Positions 21,560-34,356 are shown, numbered from the stretch's first letter. The stretch is DNA of 64,000 nt from Gnetum montanum (GCA_015680685.1 MNCI01003549.1:22103-86102), one strand, 5' to 3'. The notes: generated by a model not told the origin, from the letters alone. Translations and numbers: made by a program.

Positions 21560-24386
21560 TTGGAGAAGATCAAATGGTCCCAAGTGGTGGTGGTTCCTGA
21601 GGCTTCTAGGGACCTTCACTGGCTTCATTCACTAGCTGTGGTTAAAGCTATGGTTGTCTTGCTGCTATTGTAACTTAAGGTGGGAGGTGAAAAGCATTAA
21701 GTAGTCCTTTCATTTTCTCCTCCTTACTCCTAGGATCATGCACCATCCACATAGCTTCCCAATGTGGGTTGGAGCGAGCACCTCTTAAGAAAATGGGATT
21801 GTTGGAAACAACTCTTTGACATTGACAAACTAGGTAGTGAATTGTTTTCATTCAATGTTGAATGCTCACATTATGTTCTTTAGCTCTTAGTATTCATTCA
21901 TCCATCTAGCAAGGTCCTCAATGATGGATCGTTGATCTGTGAATTGTCCCTTGAGGACTTCAAGTTTAGCATTAGCAGTCTCAAGCTTTTTCTTGGTGTC
22001 TTTGTGGTGTTTTAACTTAGCCTTGTATAGAAAATATGATCTAGCCACCTGCTTCTCCAATTCTGACCATGGTCATCCAGCTGCTAGCATTGCTAAATTT
22101 TCATAACAAAGATTGGCCAACTCCATATATTCTATCATTTCTTCGATCTGCAACTCCTTCAAGTAGATCTTCGCTTTATTGTAGGCATCAATCCCATCAA
22201 GGATGGGCTGCCACATCTCTCTTCCTTGCTAGAGTTGCTAGAGGGCTTCATTAACTTTAGCCTTTGCCATCTAGATTTCTTTTTGCAAGCTAACCTGGTC
22301 CCTATAGTGATTTGTCACCCTCTCAAACTTGAGAGCTTCATTCTTCTAGGCAGTGATTTTGATGATAGACTTTTGTTGTAAGGTGCACACCTCCTCCATT
22401 GAAATATTTCAATTCCCTGTAGTCAATTTTCTTAGTTTAGTGTTGACTCTAGCAAGCTGCTCCTACTATTGATGACTAAATTTTTGCATTTGATCTCTTT
22501 GAGCATCAACATTTCATAGGCAATGATTTTGCATTGTTAGTGTTTCATTTTCTTGGTGCATCTAATTTAAGTTATTTTAATTGAATGTGTTTCAGCTTCT
22601 ACCATGGACTGTTTGAAGATGGCCATTACTGCTTCCTACTTAGCCTTTTGAAGTCATTCCTAAAGTTGTTTGATAGCTTCATATCTTGTTGTTGCTAGGC
22701 TAAGGATTGTTTGCTCTACAAGTTGGGCATGAAGTTTAGCTACCTCCATGGCCAAGTGGTGATTTTGCTTTTGGGATATTTTTAGTTGCCCTTTCAAAAT
22801 AATGCATTTTCCCCTTGCATTTAGTAGCTTTGACTAGGTTGTAGTGATGTTCTCTAGAAGATCAAAGACATCCAAAGTCAGTTGCCCAGTTCCCACCAAT
22901 CATTCTAGTAGTTGTTCATGCTAGGCTACATTCAATTTCCCACTGACCATGCCTATGGATGTTTGCACATCTTGGAGTGTAGATACATTTGGTATAGACA
23001 TTGTTGGTGCATTTAGTAGTTTAGCTACATGGTCAGCTATCACTTCTACCACTGTTTCTTGCCCTTGGTGTTGCATCACCAAGACAATTACTTCTTCACC
23101 TTTCTCCAACCTCACCAAGAAAGTGGTGGCATTTCCAAAGATTTCTAGGAATAAATAATGTGTCACTAGTAACATTTTCATCTCATGAGTGTTGGGATCT
23201 GACCTCAAAGGTAGCTAGGTTCTTTGGGCAAAGAAAATGAAACCACCCCTCTCCATTTGGCTAATTTTTTGAGACATCTCATTAAGGTGACTCATTACTG
23301 ACTAATACAAAGATGAATTTGCCCCACTCATTCCTACCTGCTACTCTTGTTTGCTCAAGAGTTACTCCTGGCTCATAGATTACATGGGCCTCTAGTGTTA
23401 TCTCTTGAGTGGGTGGTGGCGGTGGCAACTCCTCATCTTGGATGGATGCTGGAATTTTTTCCTACATAATTTCTATGCATGAGGCCAAGGGAGTATGCCT
23501 AAGAGTGTCATTGGAATAGTGACCAATACCTACCCTCTTACAAAGTTTTCTTATTAGGCATGGAAAGGGAAGGGTCCTCCTTCCATGTTCATTCTCCTTG
23601 AAATGCTTCTCAATCTCCAAATAAATTAGCTGTGGAAGGTTAACAAGAAATTTCCCACTTAGAGCAATGCATGCACTAGCGGAGAAGGTAGTCACCTTAC
23701 TTGGCCTCACTATTGGATTGAGGTGATAGGCCACAATCTTGAAATAAATTCACTTTGCTGATGTGAGTGTGTCATACTCCTTATGGTGTACCCCATAACA
23801 TCACTATGTCCACTCCCTTTTGCCTTAGGATCACTTTTTGTTGATATTTTTGCTAGCTATGTTTCGATGTCAAACAACCCCAGTGCCTATGCAATGGCCT
23901 CTGCTAAATAGGACACTTGAACATCATTGATCTTTACAATAGACCTTGGCCTTCAATTGTTCTAGAAGAGATAGGTCTCTCCCATGTACCACTCCCTACT
24001 AGTCGTGATGATTGGCCACATGGGAGAGGTTTGTAATTATGTTCTGACATCTTCTAGAGCTTTCTTCAAAAATGGCTCAAAGTTTATTTCTTAAGGAATT
24101 GATATTTGGAGCTCTTAGGACTTCATGATGTCTAGGTAGGCTTGAGTCAGAGTGACCTCAAGCCTAGGCCTAGGCCTAGGTGCTTCTCTTCACTGAGATT
24201 GTTCTATAGGCACTTCTTCTTTTGGAATTTGTTGAAAAGATTTCACTTCAGGTTCCTCCCAAAGAGGTCCTATTACATGGGTCACTCTTGTTGTTCTTGG
24301 CCTTGTTCCTACTGGCCCCTTTCAGCTCTAGGTCATTTCTCCTAATGTTGCGAGGGTTGTCCTTCCAGTTTTGTTTAGGTGACATC
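21560..24386 (-). pseudogene. Extra ORF in env position of element C, transposon-protein-like, broken
   Basis: Proposed start ATG at 24386 (MSPKQNWKDNPRNIRRNDLE), preceded by TTTTGATTGTAG, which looks like a splice acceptor. The middle part, 23734-23462, contains HLNPIVRPSKVTT, SGKFLVNLPQLIYLEIEKHF and LPFPCLIRKLCKRVGI. The pattern with LPFPxLIxxLCxxxG resembles the 'putative plant transposon protein' family (PF20167), which accompanies Athila/Tat elements; this is from memory and unverified. The C-terminal third (22,900-21,600) is rich in Lys, Glu, Gln and Leu, probably coiled coil. Frameshifts and stops break it. No signal peptide or membrane segment supports a true envelope protein. Role unknown. 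Confidence 0.5.
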
Positions 24387-24819
24387 TACAATCAAAATAG
24401 AACCATGGATTAGTAATCATCATGAAACCTTAAAATAATTGGGATACCTTAACTCTTAAGGGTAGTTACACTTGGATAAGCTATGGTTATGGTTGATCTA
24501 ATCAACTTAATTGTTATTTTTATTTATGCCTTATCATTGATAAATCATCCTAGAGTTTGTTGGAAGGGTTAACTTGCAAAAAGTTTATGTCTATGTGTGA
24601 TTAAAGTTACTAATCCTTAGGGGAGTTAAATTTTTTTTTTGAAAATTGCATCAAATCCTTAAGGTTTATGGCCTCCATGATAAAGATCTTACTATTGATA
24701 AGTGTAGGATCAAGAAATGGAGTGATTTGGAAAAATGGTTTGAAAGTTATGGGCTTTGAAATATTACAAAAATTCCTCGTGTGTTATGAGCAAATGACAA
24801 AAAATTTCCAAAGTGTCTA

Positions 24820-24945
24820 GTGGTATATATATTATTTTTGTATTGTGTTGACAAGGCCTCAATGATGAGGCCTTGTTGACAAGATCAGCTACATCGACAA
24901 GGCCTCAACGATGTAGCTGTTGACCATCGTTAACTTTTGTTGACT
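24820..24945 (-). promoter_or_regulatory. Internal U3-like promoter block upstream of the extra ORF
   Basis: The minus strand reads CTACATCGTTGAGGCCTTG, then TCGATGTAGCTGATCTTGTC, AACAAGGCCTCAT and CCTTGTCAACACAATAC, followed by AATAATATATATACC. It aligns well with U3 plus TATA box of the LTR at 20376-21320, but the downstream sequence does not match R-U5. It sits about 440 bp before the ORF start. It may be an internal promoter made from a U3 copy, or a remnant of another LTR. Confidence 0.5.
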
Positions 24946-26459
24946 TTGGTCAAACTTTTAAAATACAAGGAATTTTTTGATGAAATTGGGATGAAATGAA
25001 AGCTGAGAAGGTCAAGAATAGTATAAAATCATGAGAATATGATGTTAAAGTGCATAAATTTGAAAAATGGAGAAAATTTTATTTAATGGATGAATGCAAT
25101 GAAAGATTAAGGAGTACTGAGTAGTTTACATAATGGAAAATACAAAATATAGGATTGTAATGATGTCAAAGGTAAGGAACCTTAACCAATCAAGGCAAAA
25201 GCTATGCAAGTGGATCCTCCCCATATTAGGCTCATGCCCTTTTTGCTCTTGCATAACCTCAACTAAGTAGTCCATGGGCCCCATAGTTGATTTTATGATC
25301 ATGACAAGTTAAGGACCAACCCAAAAGAATCCACTCAAGAATCCTAATACGTTAGACTAAGACATAGAGCATAACATAGAACCAGGTAGTGAGGTGAGTT
25401 ATGGTAGCATGGATAGATGGTAGAGAAGGTGGAATGGAGTTTCGAATTGAGGTCATAAGAAGTCCCTTGTGGAATTGTGGTTAAAATGACCCAAGAAGTT
25501 CCATCCTTAGTCTAGACCAAAACCATCCACTTTTAGTGACTTTGCATCACCACTCTAAGACTGATCCATCAACTCGAGATACAAGAGTGTTCCCAAAAGA
25601 TAACCACCATCCCACAAAGAAGAGAGAGAGGTAGGAAGTGAGGAAGAGAGGGCCTTAGTTAGAGGGGACCTTCAAGCATAGGTGTATGTCTTTCAAGTCC
25701 CATAACCAGTGTTTCTAGCCCTTTTATTTGTCATGGGGATGTGCTTTGAATTTCTATTATTCTATTTTATTTTTTTGAAATGGGAACCACACCATGCAAT
25801 GATGTTATTTGTCTTCCTATCATTGGATGGTATGGAATGGTAAGAAGTCTGTGAAAAAGACTTAAGCACTCAAGCAAGAAGAATAGTAAAAAGAGTATTG
25901 AATCCCGTTGAAGTCACACCCTTTACAAACCTTTGGATCCTTCCTAATACTAAAACTACCAAGGTTACCAATTGATTAAAAGTTTCTTTAATGAAAAAGG
26001 GACCTCAAATTTCTAGAACGAGGAAAATCATAGAGTTCTTTGGATGGGTGGATGATGTGGACTCACTACCTTTCCCATGAAAAATAAACCATGTCAAAGT
26101 CATTAGACATCAAAATTCAAAAATAGAAACTAGATATCAATAATCACACATTAAGCACAAACCATCATTAGTAAATAGTAATAGTAGCATTGTGTCCTAC
26201 GATAATAAAGTAGATTTATTAGTAAAAATAAGAAAATATCCCACTTAATCAAAAGAAACAAAAGAGAAAAAATAAAGAAAAAAAATATATAAAAAAGTGT
26301 AAAATAATCAAGAAAATTTAAATGTACTAAAAATGGTATAAAATTAGAAAAATTTTAAAATAAATAATGTGAAAAATAAAAAGGGTAGAAAAACTAAGAG
26401 GCCATGATAATGGTTAGCATGAATGGCCATCTTCCACACAACTGAGTTAGAAGGAGGAG
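24946..26459. other. Non-coding spacer of element C
   Basis: Between integrase and the U3-like block. AT-rich, no domain-bearing ORF. A GA-rich stretch (AGAAGAGAGAGAGGTAGGA) lies near 25,620 and an A-rich stretch at 26,220-26,400. I see no further structure. Confidence 0.5.
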
Positions 26460-27735
26460 ATTTGAAAAATAGAATGTGGGTGTTCATCAGGTAAGGTGGT
26501 ATTTACACTAGCCAATCTTGGTTATAGTAAAGGTTTAATTTGTTGGATATTGACCAGCTGCTTTTTATTTGGGTTATCAGGTTTGTAAATTAACATGGCC
26601 CCAAGAAAAGGTTTGATCAATTATATAAGATCCCTCCCACAATGTTTGAAATTTTGGTTTTTGAGGTACATGTGTGGCATTTCAGTAGAGGACCTTATCT
26701 CCTGGTTGAAACCTTATTTCCTAATTCTAAGGTCATGGCATTACTTGCTGAATGCTTTTTTCACCTCATTCAAAGATAGGGCCACTAAGAGATTTTCATC
26801 TAGCATGTTTAGATTGATCAATCTTTCCTTTATGCTAAACTTAGGTCAAGGTTTAGATCATAGGCCGTTGAGAGTGTATGGAGCTCAAATTGAATTGGGA
26901 GTGTTAGAAGATTTTCGTACACTAATTCATAGGGAGAATATCCAATAGGAAGTTTCTAAGTTGATTGATAACCTCAGAGAGAATCATTAAGTTTTGTGCT
27001 CCAATCCTTCCTATATTTGCTAATGGTTCACATTACTATTTTTGTAATATCCTAATTGGTTACTTTTACTTGGCCATTGGCTTGGGGGTGGTAAGGTGTT
27101 GTTAATTTATGTTCTAGCCCCAAGCATTGCATTAATTTCATAAATGTGGCACTTGTGAAATGAGCCCCATTATCAAAAATTAGTGAATGTGGTACCCCAA
27201 ACATATTAACAATATGTTTTTGTATAAATTTAGCGGCATTAGATGATGTGCAGTCTGTAACAAGTGTCACTTCAGCCCATTTTGTACAATAGTCAACTAC
27301 TACTATAATATACACTTTCTCATTAGACATGGGTGTGATGGGATCCATGAAGTCAATGCCCCATATGTCAAAAGGTTCTAGTGGTTGAATCCACTGTTGA
27401 GGATCCTTCATACGAGTGGTTATCCCCCTAGCACATTGACAATGTTCACAAGAATTGACAAACTGGTGGAAATTCCTAAAGATTATTGACCAATAGTACC
27501 CTGCCATTGGTATTTTTATGTCCATGCATCTCCTTGCATAGTGGCCTCTACAAGGTCCTTCATGAGCATCTTGGAGAATGTGTAGTTGATCTTCGTTAGG
27601 AACACACCAATGGATTAGGCCATCGGCACACACCTTGTAAAGGTGTCCATTAATTTCCATGAAGTATTTGACCCATTGAAGAAATTTTTGTTCTTTCCTA
27701 ACATCCAAGTCTTATGGCATCTCTTGAGTGAGAAG
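26460..27735 (-). pseudogene. Integrase of element C
   Basis: The longest clean frame in C, 27708-27052, reads INGHLYKVCADGLIHWCVPN, then a zinc-binding domain with GHYARR and CEHCQCARG. The core follows: WGIDFMDPITPMS (first Asp present), VVDYCTKWAEVTLVTDCTSS, GVPHSLIFDNGAHFTS (second Asp present) and TTPYHPQANGQVKVTN, where the third catalytic residue Glu is Lys. The C-terminal part continues with stops to about 26,460 (LPIGYSPYELVYENLLTLPI, then LNMLDENLLVA). The frame is shared with RT and protease, as in a single polyprotein. The plus-strand ORF at 26,595-26,948 is its shadow. Confidence 0.92.
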
Positions 27736-27739
27736 ATAT

Positions 27740-29475
27740 GTTAGGATGCCATTTTACTGTACTACTTTTTCAGGTGTTTGTTCATTTATTACTCTAGTAA
27801 AGAGGAGTTCATTTAGAAATTGATCAGAGAGTAGGCTCTCCTCCTCTTTGTTATCCCATCTTAAGCAGAAAAGATGGTTAGTGATCACATTCTCGATCCA
27901 TTTTTGATCTACCATAGTAATATTGAATTTTTGTAAGATCACAACACACCATATAACATGAGGGCTCACCATCGGCTTATTCATAAAGAAGTGAATTGCA
28001 TTATGGTCCATATGTACAAATACTTTGTAACCTAGCATAGAATGTGTAAATTTTTCTAGTGCATACACCACTACCATTAATTCCTTTTCCATGGTGGTGT
28101 AATTTAACTATGCCCCAAAAATGCTTTGACTCACATAGTGGATATAATATGGATGTTTCTTATTGTCCATCTACATGAGCATAACTCCCAAAGCATAGTT
28201 AGATGCATCTATCATGATATGGAATGTGTTGGACCAATCAGGTGCTTGTAGGATTGGTGTTTCTACGAGTTTCTCTTTTAGTTGTTAGAATGCATTTTTA
28301 CATTTGTTGATCCATATGAAAGGTGAATATTTCTTTGTAAGTTCTAGAAACATTTTAGCAATCCTAGAGAAATTTTGAATATAGCACTGGTAGTAACTAG
28401 TGTGTCCAAGAAATGACCAAACATCTTTGACAATCTTTGGTTGGTGTGTTATTCCTTGGATGACCCTTATCTTTTTTGGGTCTACCTTGAACTCTTTCTA
28501 CAAAATTTGATGCCTTAGCATGATTCCTTCTTGGACCATGAGATGGCTCTTTTGCCAATTGATCCATAGGTTTATCTCAACACATCTCTTTAGTACTTGC
28601 TCAAGTCAGTTCAAGGCTTGCTCAAATATAGCTTTGTAGGTGGAGAGGTCATCCATGAAAACATCAACACCACTACCAATTTTTTGTTAAAATATACAAA
28701 GGACCAAATGTTGAAATGTTGTAGGGGCATTGCATAGGCCAAATGACATCTTACAGTATGCAAAAGTCCCCCAAGGACTTGTGAATGTTGTCTTGGCTTG
28801 ATCTTCTAGTGCAATTTGGATTTGGTTATAGCCATTATAACGATCCAAGAAACCATAATAACAATGCCTGGATATGGTGTCTAATACTTGATCCACAAAT
28901 GGCAAAGGAAAGTGATTCTTAAATGTTGTCATATTTAACAACTTAAAGTCAATGCAAACCTACCATTTACCATCCTTCTTTGGTAAAATTACAAGTGGGC
29001 TAGCCCACTCACTATCCATGATTGGATAGATAAACCCCACCTTGAGGAGTTTCTCTATTTTCTCCTTAGTGATTTGATTCAATTTGGGGTTTAGCCACCT
29101 TTGTAGTTTCCTTCTAGGCTTCATGGTCTGATTAGTGTAGATGCTATGCTAACATATCCTTGGATCAATTCCTATTAGTTCTGGATATAACCAAGTGAAG
29201 GCTATTGATCATTTATTCATCAATTTCAACAACTTTTCTTTTTGTTTAAGAGCAATTTTGGCATTAGTGATGACTGATTTACCATTCTTTAAAAATGCAT
29301 ACTCAATTTTGATTGGTAAATTTTTTAGTTCTAATGGCTTCTTCTTGAAGTGATTAGGGATCTTCAACTCTCTCCAACAATTATCATCATCTTTTGTAGA
29401 GAGTTGGGAATGGACTTGTTCAATTTTGTCCATGCATTTTATATATGCACAAGTTAAGCTCTCAGTTGGCTCCAT
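27740..29475 (-). pseudogene. Reverse transcriptase and RNase H of element C
   Basis: Linker 29475-29209 (DDDNCWRELKIPNHFKKK, then LKNGKSVITNAKIA) precedes RT. RT at 29,150-28,100 includes FKNHFPLPFVDQVLDTISRH, CYYGFLDRYNGYNQIQIALE, TTFTSPWGTFAYCKMSFGLC and NAPTTFQHLVLCIF. Below this, the catalytic region around 28,640-28,670 reads VFMDDLSTYK in frame after a stop. VDPKKIRVIQGI follows. RNase H at 28092-27754 reads MEKELMVVVYALEKF, VFVHMDHNAIHFFMNKP and LQKFNITMVDQKW. All blocks are in one frame with integrase and interrupted only by stops as far as I can read. Confidence 0.9.
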
Positions 29476-29499
29476 GCATATTGTGTTGCTATATGAATT

Positions 29500-31039
29500 A
29501 GCTATTAGCCACTGGGTGCTTTCTTGCTTTGTGGCAGCTACTTACAGACACCATTGAATATTAACTTCTTGCAAATACTAATTGCATGCCTCAATGTATG
29601 TGCTTTTGATGGATCAAATCCTTTGGACACAATTGCACCTGTTATTGTTGTACACGATGCATGGAATATGCTTCTTCTCAATTTTTCCTAAGTCATTCTC
29701 CTTAGATATTTCAAGAGATAGGTCCCTTATACCCATTTGAGCATTGACCATGCTTAACCAAGCCCTTCCCATGATGATAAGAGAGTCACTTTTGTAGTTG
29801 TCTACCTTGATTACTAGAAAATTAGTAGGATAGGACCACCTACAAATTATGGTTACAATGTCCTCTACTAATCCCAAAGGAATCATAATAAACTAATTTA
29901 CTAATTCTAAATAGATGTTGCTCTTCTTAAGAGGTGGTAGGTTCCAAGATTTGTACATATAATGGGAGATGAGGTTAACTCTAGAACCAGAGTCAAGAAG
30001 AGCCTTGCATGGCTCTTATCTAGCAATCTATATAAGGATGAGTGGACTTCCTAGATCAAATATTTTTGTAGGAGGGTTGCCAACCTTGATCTAGTAAGAA
30101 ATAGCATGAGTTAGCATTACAATGTGGATCCTAGGTAGCACTTGGTTTGAAGGGTGTTCAAAGGTATTTGATGGAGAGGATGAGGGTATTGGAGATTCAA
30201 GGTGATCAACCAGAGTAGATTATGAAGGATAGAGAGGACTATTTTCATTTTTCTCTTTGGAATCTTCAGCAATTTTTAGAGTAATTTGAAACTTTTCATC
30301 CAAAGAGTCTCATAACTTGTCAACATTGGCTGAAATGTTAGAAATATATTTTTGGATAGGCAAGCTTTTTTTTTTTACCACCTCATCAAGTGGTGACTCC
30401 TCTTCATCATGAAATTGGACCTCTTATTTTCTAATGGATGTGTTCCTATTGTAATCTTTAGCACTCTCCATTTTTGATAGCTCACCTTCTTCTTTTTCTA
30501 CCTACTCAATTAGCCTTTGAATATGATGAGATCTCATTTTAGACAACCTCCCTTGGGCATACACCCCAAGGGTTCTTCTTGTTTCTACCTTGAGCCCATC
30601 TATGATGTGGTGAAGTTGTTTCCTTTGAGAGTAACCATCGCTAGGACATCTATGTAGGAGTGAATAGTATTATCCAATGGTGGCATCTAGGGGTTCATGT
30701 GCTCCTTGTTTCTAGCCTTGGATTTGCCATCTCAAATTAGACACTATAGAGTATGCTTGATATTTGTCATTGAACAATTCTAACATGGTACTCCATCTTC
30801 AAATAGATTTTGGTTCTTAGGACTAGTACTAGCTTTCAGCTTCCTTAATGAGTGTCCTTGGGAAAATCTTGAGTTTCTACCACTCATTCTTGATGTTTTA
30901 TAAGGTACAAGAATCTTGAAAATCTTGCGTATTTGTATGCATATTAGAGTTGTATCCCCCCTCAAATCTTGGGATATTGTTCATATCTAGGCACTTGATC
31001 TAACTATCCTTCATATGCCTAGTTGTAATTCCTAATGCT
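29500..31039 (-). pseudogene. gag end and protease of element C, cut by E1
   Basis: The protease region reads IPLGLVEDIVTIICRWSYPT, then NFLVIKVDNYKSDSLIIMG, RAWLSMVNAQMGIRDLSLEI (29886-29614). Upstream, at about 30,020-29,980, ALLDSGSRVNLISH carries an intact DSG active site. The gag region at 30,700-30,540 reads DGLKVETRRTLGVYAQGRLS, as in element A. Reading frame is continuous with RT. Gag ends at 31039, where the LTR of E1 begins; its N-terminal half should lie past the right edge. Confidence 0.8.
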
Positions 31040-32666
31040 TGTAGCGACCAAAAACATTGATGGCTGGAACACCTAGAGGTTGCTGGGCAAACAATTTAAC
31101 CCTGGATCCATGCGAGGGTGATGCTGGATAAAACGGAAGCGGTGCACCCTGAATAGTTTGGATGATCAGACAGGGACTTAATTGGTGTAACTTAACCTTA
31201 CATGAACATTATTTTAAATGCGAAATACGCGAGGTAAAATCAATAATCAATAAATACAAGAATGAAGAAAATAATGCCAAACAACGATAACAATAAAGAG
31301 ATAACAGAATAAACTAGGGTAAGAAAATGCATCACCGTAGGGTTGCGGGTTTGATTCTCTTCCTTGCTTGAAAATGTATAATAAGTTATACAATGCCAGA
31401 GATGCATAGAGAGTTCAAAAATGACCAAAATTCTTAAAATGTGCCAACTTTGCTTTTGAGTGAGAACTTAAAAGCTAACAGTACAAAAGGCCAACAAGCC
31501 AACTACTCTCGCTAATGCGAAAATGCCAATTCTTTGAGTCAAAAAGCCAACCGCAAAAAAGCTAATGCTTAAACATGCCAATGCAAAAAGCCAATCCAAA
31601 TTGCCAACCATTTGAGCATTGTTTGCTGGGGTATTTATAGGGCCAGGAGCAAGCGAGAAATGAGGCCTGGATGCCATGTGTCTTGGACCCCATGAGATGC
31701 TGACATGCCCATACTATGTAGATGTGCAAAGCCGATTGTGAACTTGCTATGCTACAACCATGTTGTTGAAACTGCACATGCTAAAATCCAGTGTGTCAAA
31801 AATGCAAGCGAGAAATGAAGCACATTGAAGTAGCATAGCTTCTTGCTACACTGTGCTATGCTATGTAGCATAGCACATTGGCGTAGCATATCTACTTGCT
31901 ACGTTGTGCTATGCTACATAGCGTAGCCACCATTTGAACATAAAACTTACGTTAAAGTCAACAACATTTTCTGAAGCCTGTGTGCACGTCGGGTTAACCT
32001 TTGGAGCATTTCATTGATTTGTATCTTTGCTACGCTAGGCTATGCTATGTAATGTAGCATAGCATAGTAGCTAATGTAACTTGCATTTCTGTCAAAATTA
32101 CAGAGTTTTATGAGAAAACTTTGCTTTAGGGTAGCTTTGGAAGCTATAATGCTATTAAATGCAGTCCTTTTGCCGAAATGGCTTGGCATAGGAATCTTTG
32201 TGTGTATTTCCCTTGCTATGTTGTGCTACACTATGTAGCATAGCATAGCGTAGCACTTTGTGTTGGCTAGATTTTGACGTTTTCTTGCACGAACATCTTA
32301 CCAAAACTTGCATTCAGATACTTGATTGATTTTTCAAAGGCTTGCTACATTGCACAGTGTAGCATAGCGTAGCAAACTTCTCCACTAGGAAACTTGCCAA
32401 ACTATTTTGTCCATCCTAAACACCGTCGATAACTCATAGCATAGTTTTTGAATAGACTGTTAGTTGGGTGAATTGTCCAGGTGGGCGTGCTGGAGAGTCC
32501 ATTGGGCCTACTAGTCCTAGAAGTAGAAGATTGCTAGACTGCATAGTTTATCTTCGGTGTTTACACTTTTTTGCCAAACTATCATGATGCCACACTTGTG
32601 GAAGTTGTTGCCTGAATTCCAAGACCTTGGTGAAGCAAGAGGTTCTCAAATTTTTATGGTGTTTTA
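31040..32666 (-). repeat. 3' LTR of element E1 (1,627 bp)
   Basis: The low end TGTAGCGACC matches TGTAACGACC at 34563 and TGTAATGATA at 51310. The high end GGTGTTTTA corresponds to LTR start TGAAACACC. GCCAAT and TAGCATAGCGTAGC palindromes fill U3/R (31,815-32,370), including a 12-bp perfect inverted repeat at 31,852-31,877. ATGCT at 31035-31039 would be the target duplication in element C. Confidence 0.88.
31815..32370. repeat. TAGCATAGCGTAGC palindrome cluster in E1 LTR
   Basis: Many direct and inverted copies of GCTATGCTACGC/TAGCATAGCGTAGC. The clearest is TGTGCTATGCTA-TG-TAGCATAGCACA at 31,852-31,877. Similar clusters sit at the same place in the two E2 LTRs. Confidence 0.85.
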
Positions 32667-34035
32667 ATGGCCCCTCTTAACATCTGGAGGATGGGCCCAA
32701 GAGATGCCGACAAAGAATAAAAAACACCATGAAAGACAAGATGCTAACATCGCTCTTCAATAGTTGTCCAGATGTCACTTAGCTATGCTTGAGAGTTCTA
32801 GGATAGTTATGTAGGGAAAGGGGAAAGGGTGGATCTATGAGGACAGTTTCTAGAAGGGAAAGATGTAGCATAGTGTGGTCCCTAATTGGAGTGCTTGTGA
32901 GGGAGTCAATATGCATGGGCATCTTTCTTTTGTAGGCTTCTGACCTCTCTTCAGAATGCTTAGAGATGGTCATTTGGAAATAGCTGAGGTGCCATTTGTT
33001 TTGGGCACATTTTTTTGAGCTTTTGCTCTTTTATGCTTTTCTTCTATTGTTTTGCCATTTTCATTTGCAAACAACCTTGTTGTTGCAGGATAGGTGTTTT
33101 CTCCCAAGGATGAGTTATGTTACATCCACATGGGGCTTTGACCTACCTATAGATGCTTCCCATGCGGCGAGTTGCTTTACACGTGTCATGGACTTTGCGG
33201 TTGAGCATGTGGGAGGGCTTTATCACCATCAGGAAAAATTCGTAAAAGAGGTATGGGAAGGAGAATTACGAGTGTAAGAAATGAAGTAAAGGAGGTTAAG
33301 GGGGAGGATAGGATGTGCACTCCCAAGTAGCCAAGCTAGTTAGGACGACCACCTTGGAACAATGTAGTGTCCTGTTGCGTTGGTGAAACGCACCTCTGAT
33401 TGATGCTCCTTCGACATGTACCCTACCAACACAACAAAGAGCAAACCAGAAGAAACAACCATCAGGCAAAATCAAGGCAAAGGTCTTGCTTGCTTTGGAA
33501 ACTGCTAGAACAATGGACATTGTTGTTGAGGTATTCGACATCCAAACTAGGAAGGCTAGTAGTGGTTCTAGCAGCATCAGCATGCAGAGGTTGGCACCAA
33601 GGAGGCTAGGAGTTATTATGATGCGAGTGCTCAAGAGTCCTCACCCAAGGCAAAGATTATATAGTTTAGTTGTAAGGTGAGATGCCTAATAGCTGAACGT
33701 CTTTTGGGATCAGGCGATGGTGGGGACTAGAGGATGGCAACTTTGTGGCTAGGCCACAATAGTGTTGGGACTCTAGCGATAGGTATTGACAATGAAAGCT
33801 ACTACCAAGGTGACGGGCCATTATGGTGGTAGCTTCGAAAGGTCAGCAAGATGTTAGATGACATCTCTAAAGGATTAGTAGGATGCCAGGGGCTATGGCA
33901 TTGCATATATTCTAGAGAGTGTTTCCTTGGAATCGTGAATTACATTATGGAACTGCAACGTCCCACCCTATGCCAGCACTGTGCATGCTCACTTGCTTGT
34001 AGAGTCATGGATTGTGAGCTGGATGTGTTGTGTCG
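32667..34035. other. PPT and non-coding 3' region of E1
   Basis: The PPT (minus strand AAGAGGGGCCAT) lies next to the LTR at 32,667-32,679, with a partly decayed stem-loop. The rest matches 36,277-37,255 of E2, for example GATGAGTTATGTTACATCC near 33,109 and ATAGATGCTTCCCAT near 33,150. Short plus-strand ORFs here have no recognisable domain. Confidence 0.6.
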
Positions 34036-34039
34036 CGAA

Positions 34040-34335
34040 CCTACTTTAAGGTCCTAGTAGACTATTTGATGTGTTGGTTTAAGGTCTTAGTAGACAATGG
34101 GGTGCTAGTTTAAGGTCCTAGTAGACTGCTATGCTAGTTTAAGGTCCTAGCAGACCGCTATGCTAGTTTAAGTTCCCAGTAGACTGCTGTGCTAGTTTAA
34201 GGTCATAGCAGACCACCTATGCTAGTTTTATGTCATAGCATATGGTTTGTGCTAGTTTATAGTCATAGCAGACTAGGTTTGCCATTTTTACATCATAGCA
34301 GATAAGCTTTACCATTTTTACATCATAGCAGACAT
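34040..34335 (-). repeat. Hairpin array after pol of E1 (about 10 units)
   Basis: Plus-strand units of 29-30 bp have the form CTAGTTTAAGGTCCTAGCAG followed by ACCGCTATG. Each contains a 4-bp stem with a 6-base loop: GGTC-CTAGCA-GACC, GGTC-ATAGCA-GACC, AGTC-ATAGCA-GACT, and ATC-ATAGCA-GAT. Stem bases change in pairs between units. It lies directly downstream of the integrase stop. Confidence 0.85.
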
Positions 34336-34356
34336 TTTTCTTACCTTGCTCATGCA

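Larger units (their letters stand above)
20376..31039 (-). mobile_element. Element C: Ty3/gypsy with extra 3' ORF, minus strand, 5' end beyond window
   Basis: Sense order from 31039 downward: gag, protease, RT, RNase H, integrase, a non-coding spacer with a U3-like block, an extra ORF in the env position, polypurine tract, then 3' LTR at 21320-20376. Its LTR and its gag-pol both match element A, which supports joining them into one element. It inserted into the pre-RT region of element D; the adjacent CAAGG at 20371-20375 would be its target duplication. E1 later cut it in gag. An alternative is that the extra ORF and 3' LTR belong to a separate non-autonomous element. Confidence 0.65.

Noticed and set aside
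21560-24386. Envelope-like protein in element C
   Set aside because: Position fits, but no signal peptide, transmembrane or fusion-like segment is visible; the middle part looks like a plant transposon-protein family instead.
26595-26948. 117-residue plus-strand ORF
   Set aside because: Antisense shadow of the integrase C-terminal region of element C.
32996-33634. Several short ORFs on both strands (93, 112, 69 residues)
   Set aside because: They lie in the non-coding 3' region of E1, are not conserved as ORFs in the matching part of E2, and have no domain.
34040-34335. Regular 29-30-bp repeats resembling a CRISPR array
   Set aside because: Plant nuclear context; the units are contiguous tandem repeats with diverging stems and no unique spacers.
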